A DNA stretch of 53,871 bases from Alistipes sp. GTDB lineage: Bacteria; Bacteroidota; Bacteroidia; Bacteroidales; Rikenellaceae. This document shows, piece after piece, positions 26,220-34,766 of the stretch. The stretch lies in contig JAFZFR010000036.1 in NCBI GenBank assembly GCA_017555805.1, positions 1-53,871 of the forward strand. The letters run 5' to 3'. The position numbers and the translations under genes are program-made. The first letter of the stretch is position 1, and every line of letters starts with the position of its first letter. Below the pieces are notes generated by a model that saw only the letters and a program-made list of their open reading frames with translations, had not been told where the DNA came from and did not search any database.

Positions 26220-27335
26220 ATGAAACTTGGAAAATTCTTTGCTGCGGCGTGTGTGGCTGTGATGACGATGGGCTGTGCGCCCAAGGATGTCACCATCGCG
26301 TGGGATGATGCGTCGTGCCACTTTGTGACCTACGGAGTCTATGCGCGTGTAAAAAAGGTCGATGACCGCTTCGCGCTGGTCTATAATGCGGGCAACCCTG
26401 CTGTGATACGCTTTAGCGACGATGCCTGCGAGAGTTGGGGCGAGCCTATTGAGGTTGCGCGAGCCGAGGGTTACGGCTTCACCAATAGTGAGTTGTTGCA
26501 GTTGCAGAGCGGCAAGTTGCTCTATATGTGGAATGCACGCCCTCATCGCGATACGGGGCTGCCATTTAAGATTATGTTCTCCACATCGGTCGATGGCGGC
26601 AAGAGTTGGAGCGAGGCGCGCGACTTGTATGTTGCCCACGCGGAGTTTCAGAACGGTTGCTGGGAGCCTATCGCCTTGCAGTTGCCCGATGGCGAGGTAC
26701 AGATATATTTTGCCAACGAAGCACCCTACACAGAGTCTTCCGAGCAGGAGATTTCACTGATGCGCTCAATGGATGATTGCGAGACCTGGTCGCCAGCCGA
26801 AAAGGTGTCGTTCCGTGCTGGGTCGCGTGATGGTATGGCGGTGCCTATCTATCTACCCCACACGAAAGAGATTGCCGTTGCGATTGAGGATAACGGCATC
26901 CGTGGCAGATTCAAGCCCGTGATTGTCCGCACGCGCGATAATTGGAAGGATGGTTTTGTGTCGGCAGTTGATTCTCGCCGCGAAGAGGCTCTCACGCCCG
27001 ACTGCGCCGTACACGATACGATTTATGCGGGTGCGCCCTACCTTATCCGCTTGGGCGAGAAACATACGCTGCTCTCGGTGCAGTCCACCGAGGGACGCAA
27101 AGGTCACAACGAGCGCTTTGCCAATATGCAGGTATATGTGGGTGATAAGGATGCGCGTAACTTCCGCCACCGCTCTACACCAATGCCAAATCTTACGGAG
27201 GATGGCAGCGTGCTGTGGAGTTCGTTGGCGCAAATTGACAACGAGACCGTCATTGCGGTGATGTCGGTCAGTGGTATGGGTCGCGGCAAGAGCGGCATCT
27301 GGACCGCCAAAGGCAAGATTGTTAAGGCGGAGTAA
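26220..27335 (+). CDS. sialidase/BNR-repeat exo-glycosidase-like lipoprotein
   Basis: 371 aa with lipobox VMTMGC (Cys19). Three Asp-box (BNR) motifs are visible: SDDACESWG near residue 65, SVDGGKSWS near 125 and SMDDCETWS near 182, as in the six-bladed propeller of sialidases and GH93-type enzymes. Other conserved parts are GFTNSELLQLQSGKLLYMWNARP and NGCWEPIALQLPDGEVQIYFANE. The arginine triad of true sialidases is not obvious, so the substrate may be another exo-sugar. It is likely outer-membrane attached and faces host or diet glycans. Repeat copy A lies just upstream. Confidence 0.8.
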   Translation: MKLGKFFAAACVAVMTMGCAPKDVTIAWDDASCHFVTYGVYARVKKVDDRFALVYNAGNPAVIRFSDDACESWGEPIEVARAEGYGFTNSELLQLQSGKLLYMWNARPHRDTGLPFKIMFSTSVDGGKSWSEARDLYVAHAEFQNGCWEPIALQLPDGEVQIYFANEAPYTESSEQEISLMRSMDDCETWSPAEKVSFRAGSRDGMAVPIYLPHTKEIAVAIEDNGIRGRFKPVIVRTRDNWKDGFVSAVDSRREEALTPDCAVHDTIYAGAPYLIRLGEKHTLLSVQSTEGRKGHNERFANMQVYVGDKDARNFRHRSTPMPNLTEDGSVLWSSLAQIDNETVIAVMSVSGMGRGKSGIWTAKGKIVKAE

Positions 27336-27356
27336 CACCACTTATAATATAAATAT

Positions 27357-27392
27357 AAAAAGAGTCCTCGACATTTCGCCGAAGACTCTTTT
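27357..27392. terminator. bidirectional terminator
   Basis: Hairpin with arms AAAAGAGTC / GACTCTTTT plus inner TCG/CGA, placed between the converging sialidase and fimbrillin/BspA genes. Confidence 0.85.
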
Positions 27393-27416
27393 CTCTTAAT
27401 TGAAGGTGATATGTCG

Positions 27417-28835
27417 CTAATCTACATATACTATTTCGTAATTTCCACTACCAATATATGCAGTTGAAAAACCTCTATCATTGGTTATTGTTATTGTGGT
27501 GGGATTTGGTGAATCATTACCAATATTGGATAATATATAATATCTGCTACCATATATGCTTAAACTTCGGAAATCAAAACTTCGCAAATCCAACGATGTT
27601 AAACCAGTACAGTTGTAGAACATATATTGCATATCTGTTACATTTGCTGTGTCGAAATTACTTACATCCAATGATGTTAATCCAGTGCAATAGTAGAACA
27701 TTTCGAACATATCTGTTACCTTTGATGTATCGAAATTGCTTAAATCCAACGAAGTTAATCCAGGGCAGCCGCTGAACATTCCTGTCATAGTTGTCACATT
27801 CGATGTGTCAAGATTTGTTAAATCTATTGAGGTTAACTGTTTCTTATCAGCAAACATCATCGCACAATCCGCATTAGCCATAATCTTGTCAGCAGGAGTG
27901 TGGAACTCAACTTCGGTGTCATTCTTTACTACGAGATAGATTGAGGCATCTGGTTTATATGCCGAGCCAAGATTAACATCGCTCTTCTCATTGCTATTTA
28001 CAACAAACTTTACCGATGTTGCCTCGTCAGGAATGAGGTTATTTATCGTTGTACCCTTTGGCAACGACACAGATGTCTGGATGATGATATTCATAATGGT
28101 ACGCTTGCCCGCCTCGAATGTGAGGGCTGGCAAAGAGTAACTATAAGTTGTATTTCCATACTTGAGGTGGAGTGTAAACTCATCCGCAGCAAAGCCCTCC
28201 TCGTTGACTGGCATATTGAATACAACCGTAGATGTGTCGAGACCAGTGAGTCTAATCTCCTTACCCTCATAGCTCTGTGTGTAGGTCAAATCATCTGCCA
28301 CACTCCACTTTCCTACAAAGTCATTATCTGATGATAGTGTAGCGGCTGTAACCTTACGCTCGGTGTGGTTATCCTTGTCACCCTGCCATACGCGCACCTC
28401 AAGCGCTGAACTCAAGTGCGACAACTCTACACGGTCGATTGCGTCCAATGTAGTTGCCGATGCAGTACCCACATATACTGGGCGCCAAGTACCATCCTGA
28501 TATGCAGCGAGCGCGTGGTCGCCATCCTCCTGCGCATAGAAGAAATGGAAGTCAGCAGCCTCCTGCGAAGAATACTCAAAATTATTGCAAACGAAGTCGT
28601 TGCCATTCTCCAATGTAAGCGTGTTGCGCATCTTCTCGCCAGCGTTCTGATAGCCCACAAGATGGTCATTCTCCTCCCACGACCACTTGAGCTCCTCGTT
28701 GAATGAACGGGTTGAGTTGTCCACCGAGATAATCAGCGGTGCGCTATATTTTGGAGCGTATGTCTCCTCGAGCATATTCTCCTGACAGCCTACAAAAAAG
28801 AGTGCGGCTGCTAAAAATGATAGAATCTTTCTCAT
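27417..28835 (-). CDS. fimbrillin-like lipoprotein with BspA/DUF285 repeats (cassette 2)
   Basis: 472 aa starting at MRKILSFLAAALFFVGC (lipobox Cys17). Residues 20-280 resemble the N-terminal fimbrillin (Mfa-like) beta domain (DNSTRSFNEELKWSWEENDHLVG; ALTFEAGKRTIMNIIIQ). Residues 285-450 carry DUF285/BspA repeats of about 25 residues, e.g. LTSLDLSNFDTSKVTDMFEMF, repeated four times with Thr-Ser-Leu-Asp-Leu cores. It is probably a surface adhesin. It starts 23 nt after the peptide gene 28859-28975 and is the last gene of the glyA-linked unit. The frame opens earlier (28865), but that would overlap the peptide gene. Confidence 0.85.
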   Translation of the reverse strand: MRKILSFLAAALFFVGCQENMLEETYAPKYSAPLIISVDNSTRSFNEELKWSWEENDHLVGYQNAGEKMRNTLTLENGNDFVCNNFEYSSQEAADFHFFYAQEDGDHALAAYQDGTWRPVYVGTASATTLDAIDRVELSHLSSALEVRVWQGDKDNHTERKVTAATLSSDNDFVGKWSVADDLTYTQSYEGKEIRLTGLDTSTVVFNMPVNEEGFAADEFTLHLKYGNTTYSYSLPALTFEAGKRTIMNIIIQTSVSLPKGTTINNLIPDEATSVKFVVNSNEKSDVNLGSAYKPDASIYLVVKNDTEVEFHTPADKIMANADCAMMFADKKQLTSIDLTNLDTSNVTTMTGMFSGCPGLTSLDLSNFDTSKVTDMFEMFYYCTGLTSLDVSNFDTANVTDMQYMFYNCTGLTSLDLRSFDFRSLSIYGSRYYILSNIGNDSPNPTTITITNDRGFSTAYIGSGNYEIVYVD

Positions 28836-28858
28836 TGTTTTTCTCTCTAAATTAATTA

Positions 28859-28975
28859 CTACCAATGCACTGGGCCATCTGCGCCATCAGCGCCTGGGAA
28901 TGATGCTGCAAAACCTTTCTCAACAGCCACCTCTATGATTTCCATAGCAGGCTCAACATAAATCTTCTTCTCCAT
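28859..28975 (-). CDS. 38-aa conserved peptide (cassette 2)
   Basis: Starts MEKKIYVEPAMEIIEV, continues through EKGFAAS and ends GPVHW with a C-terminal Trp. It shares the pattern MEKK-Y-VEPA-EIIEV-EKGFAAS with the 37-aa peptide at 30769; the tails differ except for the final Trp. There is no signal peptide. The ATG and the 50 nt around it are nearly identical to the other copy (28947-28996 versus 30854-30903, one mismatch). It lies 26 nt after the stop of the 583-aa lipoprotein gene. Similar short ORFs beside fimbrillin genes are, as I recall, seen in other Bacteroidales. Function unknown. Confidence 0.75.
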   Translation of the reverse strand: MEKKIYVEPAMEIIEVAVEKGFAASFPGADGADGPVHW

Positions 28976-29001
28976 TGTTTTTTGTTTTAATGTTTGAGAT
29001 G

Positions 29002-30753
29002 TCACTCATGAAAAGTCACCGACTTGAAAGTATATCCGATAAATGATTTGTTATTATAGTCAACACTGCCGTTATAATCCGTTCCGGTAGCAGTCCAATA
29101 CTTCGTACCGCTGTCAAAGGTCATAACCTTCTGCTCCGATGACAATACGAGTTCGATATTCTTCGTATCATTAGCCAGACAGAACAAGCCGCTGTCAATT
29201 GATTCATATCTCTGATTTACGGATTGAACAGAGCCTAATGTCACCTTTGTCAAAGATGTACACAGCATGAATTCAATTGCTCCAAGATTTGTTGCTTTGG
29301 GTGCATAGACAGTCTCCAAAGCCTCGCAGGAGCTGAAAACACCATTTCCCAGATTGATACATTCCGGTAAAGAAATGGTTTTCAATGCGTAACATTCGAA
29401 AAATACACCTGCGCCAAGGGTTTGAACAGAAGGGAGATAAACATCGGTAAGGTTCATGCACGGATTAAATGCGTAACCTTCAATTGAAATAACTTTTGGT
29501 GCAGAAAAGCTGGTCATCGCACATCCGTAAAATGCGCCTGCACCAATCGTTGTGGCATCGGTCAAAGTGACAGACCGCAATGCCGCACCGGCTCGCCAGT
29601 TTTCGTTCGCATACTCATCAACACAGAATATACATTCCGGAATAGTCTGTGCTCCGCTGATAGTCAAGTCGATGGTTCCTGAATAATTCATTACCAATTC
29701 ATACTGATCAAGGGACGGGTCTATAGTGGTAGCAAGGGCTGCGGTAATGGCAGAGAACATCGCCTCGTCGGCATCTTCGGCAAGATTGACTGAGATGTCT
29801 GTAATTCCGTAATCCAACGCTTTTACCACAGCTGCATTAAGTTGCTCGGCTGTCATCGCCTCAGCATCTATAATACAACTCACCGCTGCCTCGCTGCTGG
29901 CGATGGCATCCATTGGCTGGATAGCATTGCGAGTAATTGCAACCTCGTTTGTGGTACTGATGGTAAAGCAACGAGATTCCGAATCGATAGCCTCAATAGT
30001 GAAACCCTGCTTAAAGGTCATAGGTGGCAGAGCAAAAATAAACGATATGCCCTCCTCGTTAAGCTCTACACCCTCGCCGCAGTCGATAGTGAGTTCTGTT
30101 GAGCCGTTATCATCCATTACAACAGAGTAGTCGGCAATATTCGCCTCGCAGTCGCCCGCGAGAATCTCGCCGTTATTACCCTTGAGTACAATCTTCTTGA
30201 TTGTTTCGCTACCTGTAAGAGTGACTTTCAAGAAACCAAAGAGATTCTTAAACGCGTAATCGCCAGCCATTTCAACGGCTACCATTGGGTTTGAGGTCTC
30301 GCAATAGCTGTCAGACTCAACAAAGAGTTGAGTAGCTGGAACTACAAACTTCAGCACAGCAGACTCGTTCTCGCCACTCTGGAGTGTGAGGTTGTCGGCA
30401 TAAGGATAAAAAGCAACAGTCTCGGCAAACTCAAAGCCATCCTCTGCGCCTTTAATCTCCGAGCCCTCAATCAACTTAAAGTCGCCATCGTGGCAAGGCT
30501 CGTCACTATCCAACTCATAGGCGTTATAGTTTGGCAAGGCGTTAAATACAGCAATCTTATCACCAACGCTCCAATAGCTCTTGGGAGCATCGTCCTCCCA
30601 CTGAAGCTCGCTACGCATCTGTGCATCTACAGATGCGTGAATAATGGTCGACACATCATTGCCCAATGAGTCGGGCTGTATAGGGGTAGTATCATCCACT
30701 GTGCAGGCAATCGCTACAAAAGCCACGCACATAGCCAATAAAAACTTTTTCAT
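29002..30753 (-). CDS. fimbrillin-like lipoprotein with LRR_5/BspA domain (cassette 1)
   Basis: 583 aa with signal MKKFLLAMCVAFVAIAC (lipobox Cys17). Residues 25-290 look like a fimbrillin/Mfa-type domain (SYWSVGDKIAVFNALPNYNAYELDS; TFKQGFTIEAIDSESRCFTISTTNEVAITRNAIQ). A linker follows, then LRR_5 repeats around residues 385-540 (VTLTDATTIGAGAFYGCAMTSF, VQTLGAGVFFECYALKTISLPE). The C-terminus is short (GYTFKSVTFHE). It has the same overall plan as the 472-aa protein but a different repeat class, so the two are not a simple duplication. It lies 15 nt after its peptide gene. Confidence 0.84.
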   Translation of the reverse strand: MKKFLLAMCVAFVAIACTVDDTTPIQPDSLGNDVSTIIHASVDAQMRSELQWEDDAPKSYWSVGDKIAVFNALPNYNAYELDSDEPCHDGDFKLIEGSEIKGAEDGFEFAETVAFYPYADNLTLQSGENESAVLKFVVPATQLFVESDSYCETSNPMVAVEMAGDYAFKNLFGFLKVTLTGSETIKKIVLKGNNGEILAGDCEANIADYSVVMDDNGSTELTIDCGEGVELNEEGISFIFALPPMTFKQGFTIEAIDSESRCFTISTTNEVAITRNAIQPMDAIASSEAAVSCIIDAEAMTAEQLNAAVVKALDYGITDISVNLAEDADEAMFSAITAALATTIDPSLDQYELVMNYSGTIDLTISGAQTIPECIFCVDEYANENWRAGAALRSVTLTDATTIGAGAFYGCAMTSFSAPKVISIEGYAFNPCMNLTDVYLPSVQTLGAGVFFECYALKTISLPECINLGNGVFSSCEALETVYAPKATNLGAIEFMLCTSLTKVTLGSVQSVNQRYESIDSGLFCLANDTKNIELVLSSEQKVMTFDSGTKYWTATGTDYNGSVDYNNKSFIGYTFKSVTFHE

Positions 30754-30768
30754 AGTGACATCTATTTT

Positions 30769-30882
30769 TTACCATCCAACAGGATCGTTTACAATTGGAT
30801 CTTCTCCCGATGCAGCAAAACCCTTCTCAATCTGTACCTCGATAATCTCTATCGCAGGCTCAACATAATTCTTCTTCTCCAT
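30769..30882 (-). CDS. 37-aa conserved peptide (cassette 1)
   Basis: Starts MEKKNYVEPAIEIIEV, has EKGFAAS in the middle and ends DPVGW. It is the paralogue of the 38-aa peptide at 28859. It starts about 100 nt after the glyA stop and ends 15 nt before the 583-aa lipoprotein gene. No clear TAnnTTTG box is visible in the gap, so it may depend on readthrough from glyA. Acidic/Pro helix followed by a Gly-Ala-rich tail; no signal peptide. Function unknown. Confidence 0.75.
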   Translation of the reverse strand: MEKKNYVEPAIEIIEVQIEKGFAASGEDPIVNDPVGW

Positions 30883-30916
30883 TGTTTTTTGTTTTAATGT
30901 TTGGGGTAAAATCTTA

Positions 30917-30951
30917 AAAAGGACAGCCGATCCCGAGCGAGTCGACCATCC
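30917..30951 (-). terminator. weak hairpin between glyA and peptide gene
   Basis: On the minus strand AAGGA / TCCTT with inner TCGA-like pairing, followed by CTTTTTAAG. The imperfect stem suggests partial termination, i.e. a possible attenuator between glyA and the cassettes. Confidence 0.45.
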
Positions 30952-30984
30952 TTATTATTTAAGGTAATATCTTCTACGATACTA

Positions 30985-32265
30985 CTACCAAGCGAACAAA
31001 GGATACTCCGCCATCATAGCGTTCACATCCTTGCGAACTGCTGCGATGTTCTCCTCGTTCTCTGGGTCGTGCAATACGCGGTCGATGAGCTCAACGATGT
31101 AGTCCATCTTATCCTCCTTCACACCACGAGTAGTGATAGCTGGTGTACCGAAACGCAAACCTGATGTGAGGAATGGTGAGCGTGAATCGAATGGCACCAT
31201 ATTCTTGTTTGTAGTGATGTCAGCCGCAACCAAGCAACGCTCTGCGAGCTTACCAGTGAGCTCTGGGAACTTTGTGCGGAGGTCGATGAGCATCAAGTGG
31301 TTGTCAGTTCCGTTTGACACAACTGTGTAACCGCGCTTTGCGAAAGCCTCTGCCATAGCCTGGGCGTTCTTCTGAACCTGCTTCTGGTACTCCTTATACT
31401 CTGGCTGCAATGCCTCGCCGAAAGCAACTGCCTTCGCTGCGATGACATGCTCCAATGGACCACCCTGGATGCCTGGGAATACTGCCGAGTTCAAGATCTG
31501 TGACATCATCTTCACTACGCCCTTTGGAGTTGTGTAGCCCCATGGGTTCTCGAAGTCTTTGCCCATAAGGATGATACCACCACGAGGACCACGGAGGGTC
31601 TTGTGAGTAGTAGAAGTCACGATGTGAGCATACTTAACTGGGTTATCCAACACTCCAGCAGCGATAAGACCTGCTGTGTGAGCCATATCTACCATAAAGA
31701 GTGCGCCTACCTTGTCAGCAATCTCGCGCATACGCTTGTAATCCCACTCGCGTGAGTAAGCCGATGCACCACCTACGATGAGCTTTGGCTTGTGCTCCAA
31801 CGCCTTGCGCTCCATATCCTCATAGTCGATAGTACCTGTAGCCTCGTTGAGCTGGTAGCCAACAGCGTTGAAGTACATACCCGACATATTCACTGGTGAA
31901 CCGTGTGAAAGGTGACCACCGTGTGCAAGGTCGAGACCCATAAATGTGTCACCTGGCTTCAATACAGCGAAGAATACTGCCATATTTGCCTGTGCACCAG
32001 AGTGTGGCTGAACATTAGCGTACTCTGCGCCATACAACTCGCAAAGACGCTCCTGCGCCAAACGCTCCACCTTGTCCACTACCTCACAACCGCCATAGTA
32101 ACGCGCTGCTGGATAGCCCTCGGCATACTTGTTTGTAAGTACAGAACCCATAGCCGCCATAACCTGGTCGCTCACGAAGTTCTCTGATGCGATGAGCTCG
32201 ATGCCGTGCATCTGACGAGTGCGTTCCTCGTTGATGAGGTCAAAAATCTGATTATCCTGTTTCAT
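30985..32265 (-). CDS. glyA: serine hydroxymethyltransferase
   Basis: 426 aa, normal for the enzyme. PLP-dependent: the Lys that binds PLP sits in [14 protein letters not shown] (about residue 228). Other marks are [19 protein letters not shown] at the start, [31 protein letters not shown], and [12 protein letters not shown]. It converts serine plus tetrahydrofolate to glycine plus methylene-THF in the cytoplasm. The promoter is at 32328-32358. The small surface cassettes follow on the same strand with only a weak hairpin between. Confidence 0.97.
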   Translation of the reverse strand: MKQDNQIFDLINEERTRQMHGIELIASENFVSDQVMAAMGSVLTNKYAEGYPAARYYGGCEVVDKVERLAQERLCELYGAEYANVQPHSGAQANMAVFFAVLKPGDTFMGLDLAHGGHLSHGSPVNMSGMYFNAVGYQLNEATGTIDYEDMERKALEHKPKLIVGGASAYSREWDYKRMREIADKVGALFMVDMAHTAGLIAAGVLDNPVKYAHIVTSTTHKTLRGPRGGIILMGKDFENPWGYTTPKGVVKMMSQILNSAVFPGIQGGPLEHVIAAKAVAFGEALQPEYKEYQKQVQKNAQAMAEAFAKRGYTVVSNGTDNHLMLIDLRTKFPELTGKLAERCLVAADITTNKNMVPFDSRSPFLTSGLRFGTPAITTRGVKEDKMDYIVELIDRVLHDPENEENIAAVRKDVNAMMAEYPLFAW

Positions 32266-32327
32266 TGTTTTATGTTATTTGATTTGACTTTTCCTTCCCA
32301 AGTAAAGACTTTCGCCTAAATATTGTG

Positions 32328-32358
32328 CAAAGTTAGTAAAACTTTGTCTATTATTCAA
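32328..32358 (-). promoter_or_regulatory. glyA promoter
   Basis: On the minus strand TTG (32358-32356), a 20-nt gap, and TAACTTTG (32335-32328). This leaves a leader of about 60 nt. Confidence 0.72.
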
Positions 32359-32414
32359 AAAATATCGAAATTATAATGAAATTATAATTGGCGGGGCGGG
32401 CGTTATTGCGATTT

Positions 32415-32488
32415 TATCTTCGGTGGCGGGCGGGGATGACGCGACCAAAGCGCGTTACACCACCGAAGATACGCCTCTCCAAGAGGCG
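32415..32488 (-). repeat. palindromic intergenic repeat, copy B
   Basis: Reverse-orientation copy of the repeat at 26111-26180. Read on the minus strand: hairpin GCCTC/GAGGC, then ATCTTCGGTGG ... CCACCGAAGAT enclosing GTAACGCGCTTTGGTCGCGT. The arms are longer and better paired than in copy A, with compensating changes (GCCTC/GAGGC versus ACCTC/GAGGT). It begins 3 nt after the stop of the DUF6624 gene. Confidence 0.75.
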
Positions 32489-32490
32489 AA

Positions 32491-33162
32491 CTATTTTCTC
32501 TTCTTGTCGGTCAGGCGCTTGATGTCACGCTTTGAAAGCGAAGGGTCGAAAATCGAGTTGTAACCGAGTGCGGCGTGACCCTCGCGTTGATGCTCCATCG
32601 TACCGAGTCCAACTGCTTTGCGGCGCTCGTCGAGGTGCTTTGGCTTGCGTACCACCCACACATAATTTATCATCTCGGGAATCTTACCCTCGTCGGTTAT
32701 AACGATAGGTTTTGCCTGCGTCTGCGTGCCATAAATCTGGCGTTTACCTTCGCTCATCAGCATACGGTCACGAAGTACCGCTACCTGACTTGACTTGATA
32801 AGTCCATTACGCTGTGCATCAACGAGGTAGCGAAGATTTTGCTTTTGATATTTCAGGTCGGCGTGGTCGATAATGTGAAATATAGCCGTGTAGGCATCTG
32901 CTGATAAATCGTGTGGAATACCACCCCACTTTTTCAGCATCGCCGAGAGCGTTTGTTGATTGGTTTTATCGGTAAGTAACATTTGCTCGGCACACCTCTG
33001 CGTTCGCTCTGCATCCCCACTCCTCACGGCATCGTTCAGCGCCAATCGCACCTGCTGGTCTTGCTCGCCCATCTGCTCAAGTTGAGCGTTAAGGTTTGTG
33101 TTCTGCGCCAGCGCACCCGCCACGCAAAAAGTGAGAATCAGTGAAAGAAGATAATTTTTCAT
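32491..33162 (-). CDS. DUF6624-type secreted protein
   Basis: 223 aa with signal peptide MKNYLLSLILTFCVAGALAQ. The body shows the pattern of this uncharacterised family: FHIIDHADLKYQKQNLRYL, RNGLIKSSQVAVLRDRMLMSEGKRQIYGTQ, VWVVRKPKHLDERRKAVGLGTM. Probably periplasmic; no enzyme motif identified. A minus-strand box TATATTTG at 33186-33179 serves it. Repeat copy B is attached to its 3' end and may act as its terminator. Confidence 0.75.
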   Translation of the reverse strand: MKNYLLSLILTFCVAGALAQNTNLNAQLEQMGEQDQQVRLALNDAVRSGDAERTQRCAEQMLLTDKTNQQTLSAMLKKWGGIPHDLSADAYTAIFHIIDHADLKYQKQNLRYLVDAQRNGLIKSSQVAVLRDRMLMSEGKRQIYGTQTQAKPIVITDEGKIPEMINYVWVVRKPKHLDERRKAVGLGTMEHQREGHAALGYNSIFDPSLSKRDIKRLTDKKRK

Positions 33163-33227
33163 AGTTGTATATTTTCTGCAAATATAGCATTTTATTCTTT
33201 AGAATAATACATTTTTGCTCGTTGCTG

Positions 33228-33258
33228 TTGCACGAGAGAAAATTTAATCTTAAATTTG
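33228..33258 (+). promoter_or_regulatory. promoter of rhamnose operon
   Basis: TTG at 33228-33230, a 20-nt gap, and TAAATTTG at 33251-33258; the rhaB start is 26 nt further. Confidence 0.72.
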
Positions 33259-33284
33259 TATGCTAACTAAAAACTTACCGAAAA

Positions 33285-34748
33285 ATGGCTGATTATAATT
33301 TCGTTGCCATCGACCTTGGCGCTACCAGTGGTCGTGTGATTTTGGCAACCATCAATAATGGCACTCTCGGCGTCGAGGAGATTCATCGTTTCCCTACGCC
33401 ACTCATCCAGATGCAGGGTCACTACTATTGGGACTTCGCTGCACTCTATCAATCAATCATCGAAGGACTTAAGAAGGTGGCTGATGCGAATGTCGCAGTC
33501 ACTTCAATCGGTATCGACACCTGGGGTGTGGATGTCGCTCTGTTTGGGGAGGATGGCTCTTTGTTGCGCTTGCCCTACGCCTACCGCGACCCACACACGA
33601 CGGATGCTCCCGAGGAGTTCTTCAAGCGTATGCCTCGCAAGGAACTCTACGAGCGTACGGGCATCCAGGTGATGAACTTCAATACACTCTTCCAGTTGGA
33701 TACTATGCGCCGCAACAACTGTTCGGCTCTGGCGGCGGCGAAGAAGATTTTATTCATCCCCGACGCATTGGCTTATCTATTGACGGGAGAGATGGTGACA
33801 GAGTACACCATCGCCTCTACATCGCAGATGCTCGACCCTCGCACCCGCAACTGGGATGAGAAACTGCTTGAGATGCTCGGCCTCAAGGCGGAGAATTTCG
33901 GTCGTATGGTGATGCCGGGCGAGAAGATTGGCACGCTGACCGACGAGGTGCAGCGCCTCACAGGTCTTGGCGCGGTGGATGTGGTTGCTGTGGCGAGTCA
34001 CGATACTGGCTCGGCTGTGGCTACCGTTCCTGCGAAGGATGATTTGGCATATTTGAGTTCGGGCACTTGGTCGTTGATGGGCGTTGTGTCGCCAGAACCA
34101 GTGATTACCGAGCGTAGTCAGGCGCTTAACTTCACCAACGAGGGTGGCATTAATGGCACTTTGCGAGTGCTGAAGAATATCTGCGGTATGTGGCTTCTGG
34201 AGCGTTGTCGCACCGAGTGGTCGCAGATGGGTTATGCGGAGTTGATTGAGGCGGCAAATGCTGCCGAGCCTTTCCGCTCGCTTATTAACCCCGACGCGCA
34301 GTGCTTCGCCAACCCAGAGTCGATGACCGCAGCGATAGATGCCTATTGCGTAGCAACAAACCAACCCGTACCATCGTGCGTGGGCGAGTATGTCCGCACA
34401 ATCTTCGAGTCGCTGGCGTTGCGTTATCGTCAGGTGGTGGAGATGCTCGGCGAGTTGAAGGGCGTGAAGATTGCCCAGTTGTATGTCATTGGCGGTGGCG
34501 CGAAGAACGATATGCTCAATCAGTTTGCCGCTAACGCTATGGGTATCCCAGTGATGACTGGCGCATCGGAGGCTACGGCATTTGGCAATATCGCAGTGCA
34601 GGCTGTGCAGACCGGCGAGTTGGGTGGCTACGACGAGGTGATGGAGGCATTTGCCCCACTGCTCAATAGCAAGCACTACACCCCTTGCGACGAGGCTGTT
34701 TGGAGCGCAGGATATGAGAAATTCTTGAGCGTACAGAAGGATATGTAA
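33285..34748 (+). CDS. rhaB: rhamnulokinase
   Basis: 487 aa, FGGY sugar-kinase family. N-terminal ATP phosphate loop FVAIDLGATSGRVIL; SIGIDTWGVDVALFG; YRDPHTTDAPEEFF; second ATPase segment ASHDTGSAVATVP; SSGTWSLMGVVSPEP; and the adenosine site VIGGGAKNDMLNQFAANA. It phosphorylates L-rhamnulose to L-rhamnulose-1-phosphate with ATP. It is first in the rhaB-rhaA-rhaD operon, with an 18-nt gap to rhaA. No rhaT or rhaR gene is in the window. Confidence 0.96.
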   Translation: MADYNFVAIDLGATSGRVILATINNGTLGVEEIHRFPTPLIQMQGHYYWDFAALYQSIIEGLKKVADANVAVTSIGIDTWGVDVALFGEDGSLLRLPYAYRDPHTTDAPEEFFKRMPRKELYERTGIQVMNFNTLFQLDTMRRNNCSALAAAKKILFIPDALAYLLTGEMVTEYTIASTSQMLDPRTRNWDEKLLEMLGLKAENFGRMVMPGEKIGTLTDEVQRLTGLGAVDVVAVASHDTGSAVATVPAKDDLAYLSSGTWSLMGVVSPEPVITERSQALNFTNEGGINGTLRVLKNICGMWLLERCRTEWSQMGYAELIEAANAAEPFRSLINPDAQCFANPESMTAAIDAYCVATNQPVPSCVGEYVRTIFESLALRYRQVVEMLGELKGVKIAQLYVIGGGAKNDMLNQFAANAMGIPVMTGASEATAFGNIAVQAVQTGELGGYDEVMEAFAPLLNSKHYTPCDEAVWSAGYEKFLSVQKDM

Positions 34749-34766
34749 ACTTAAAACACTATAAAA

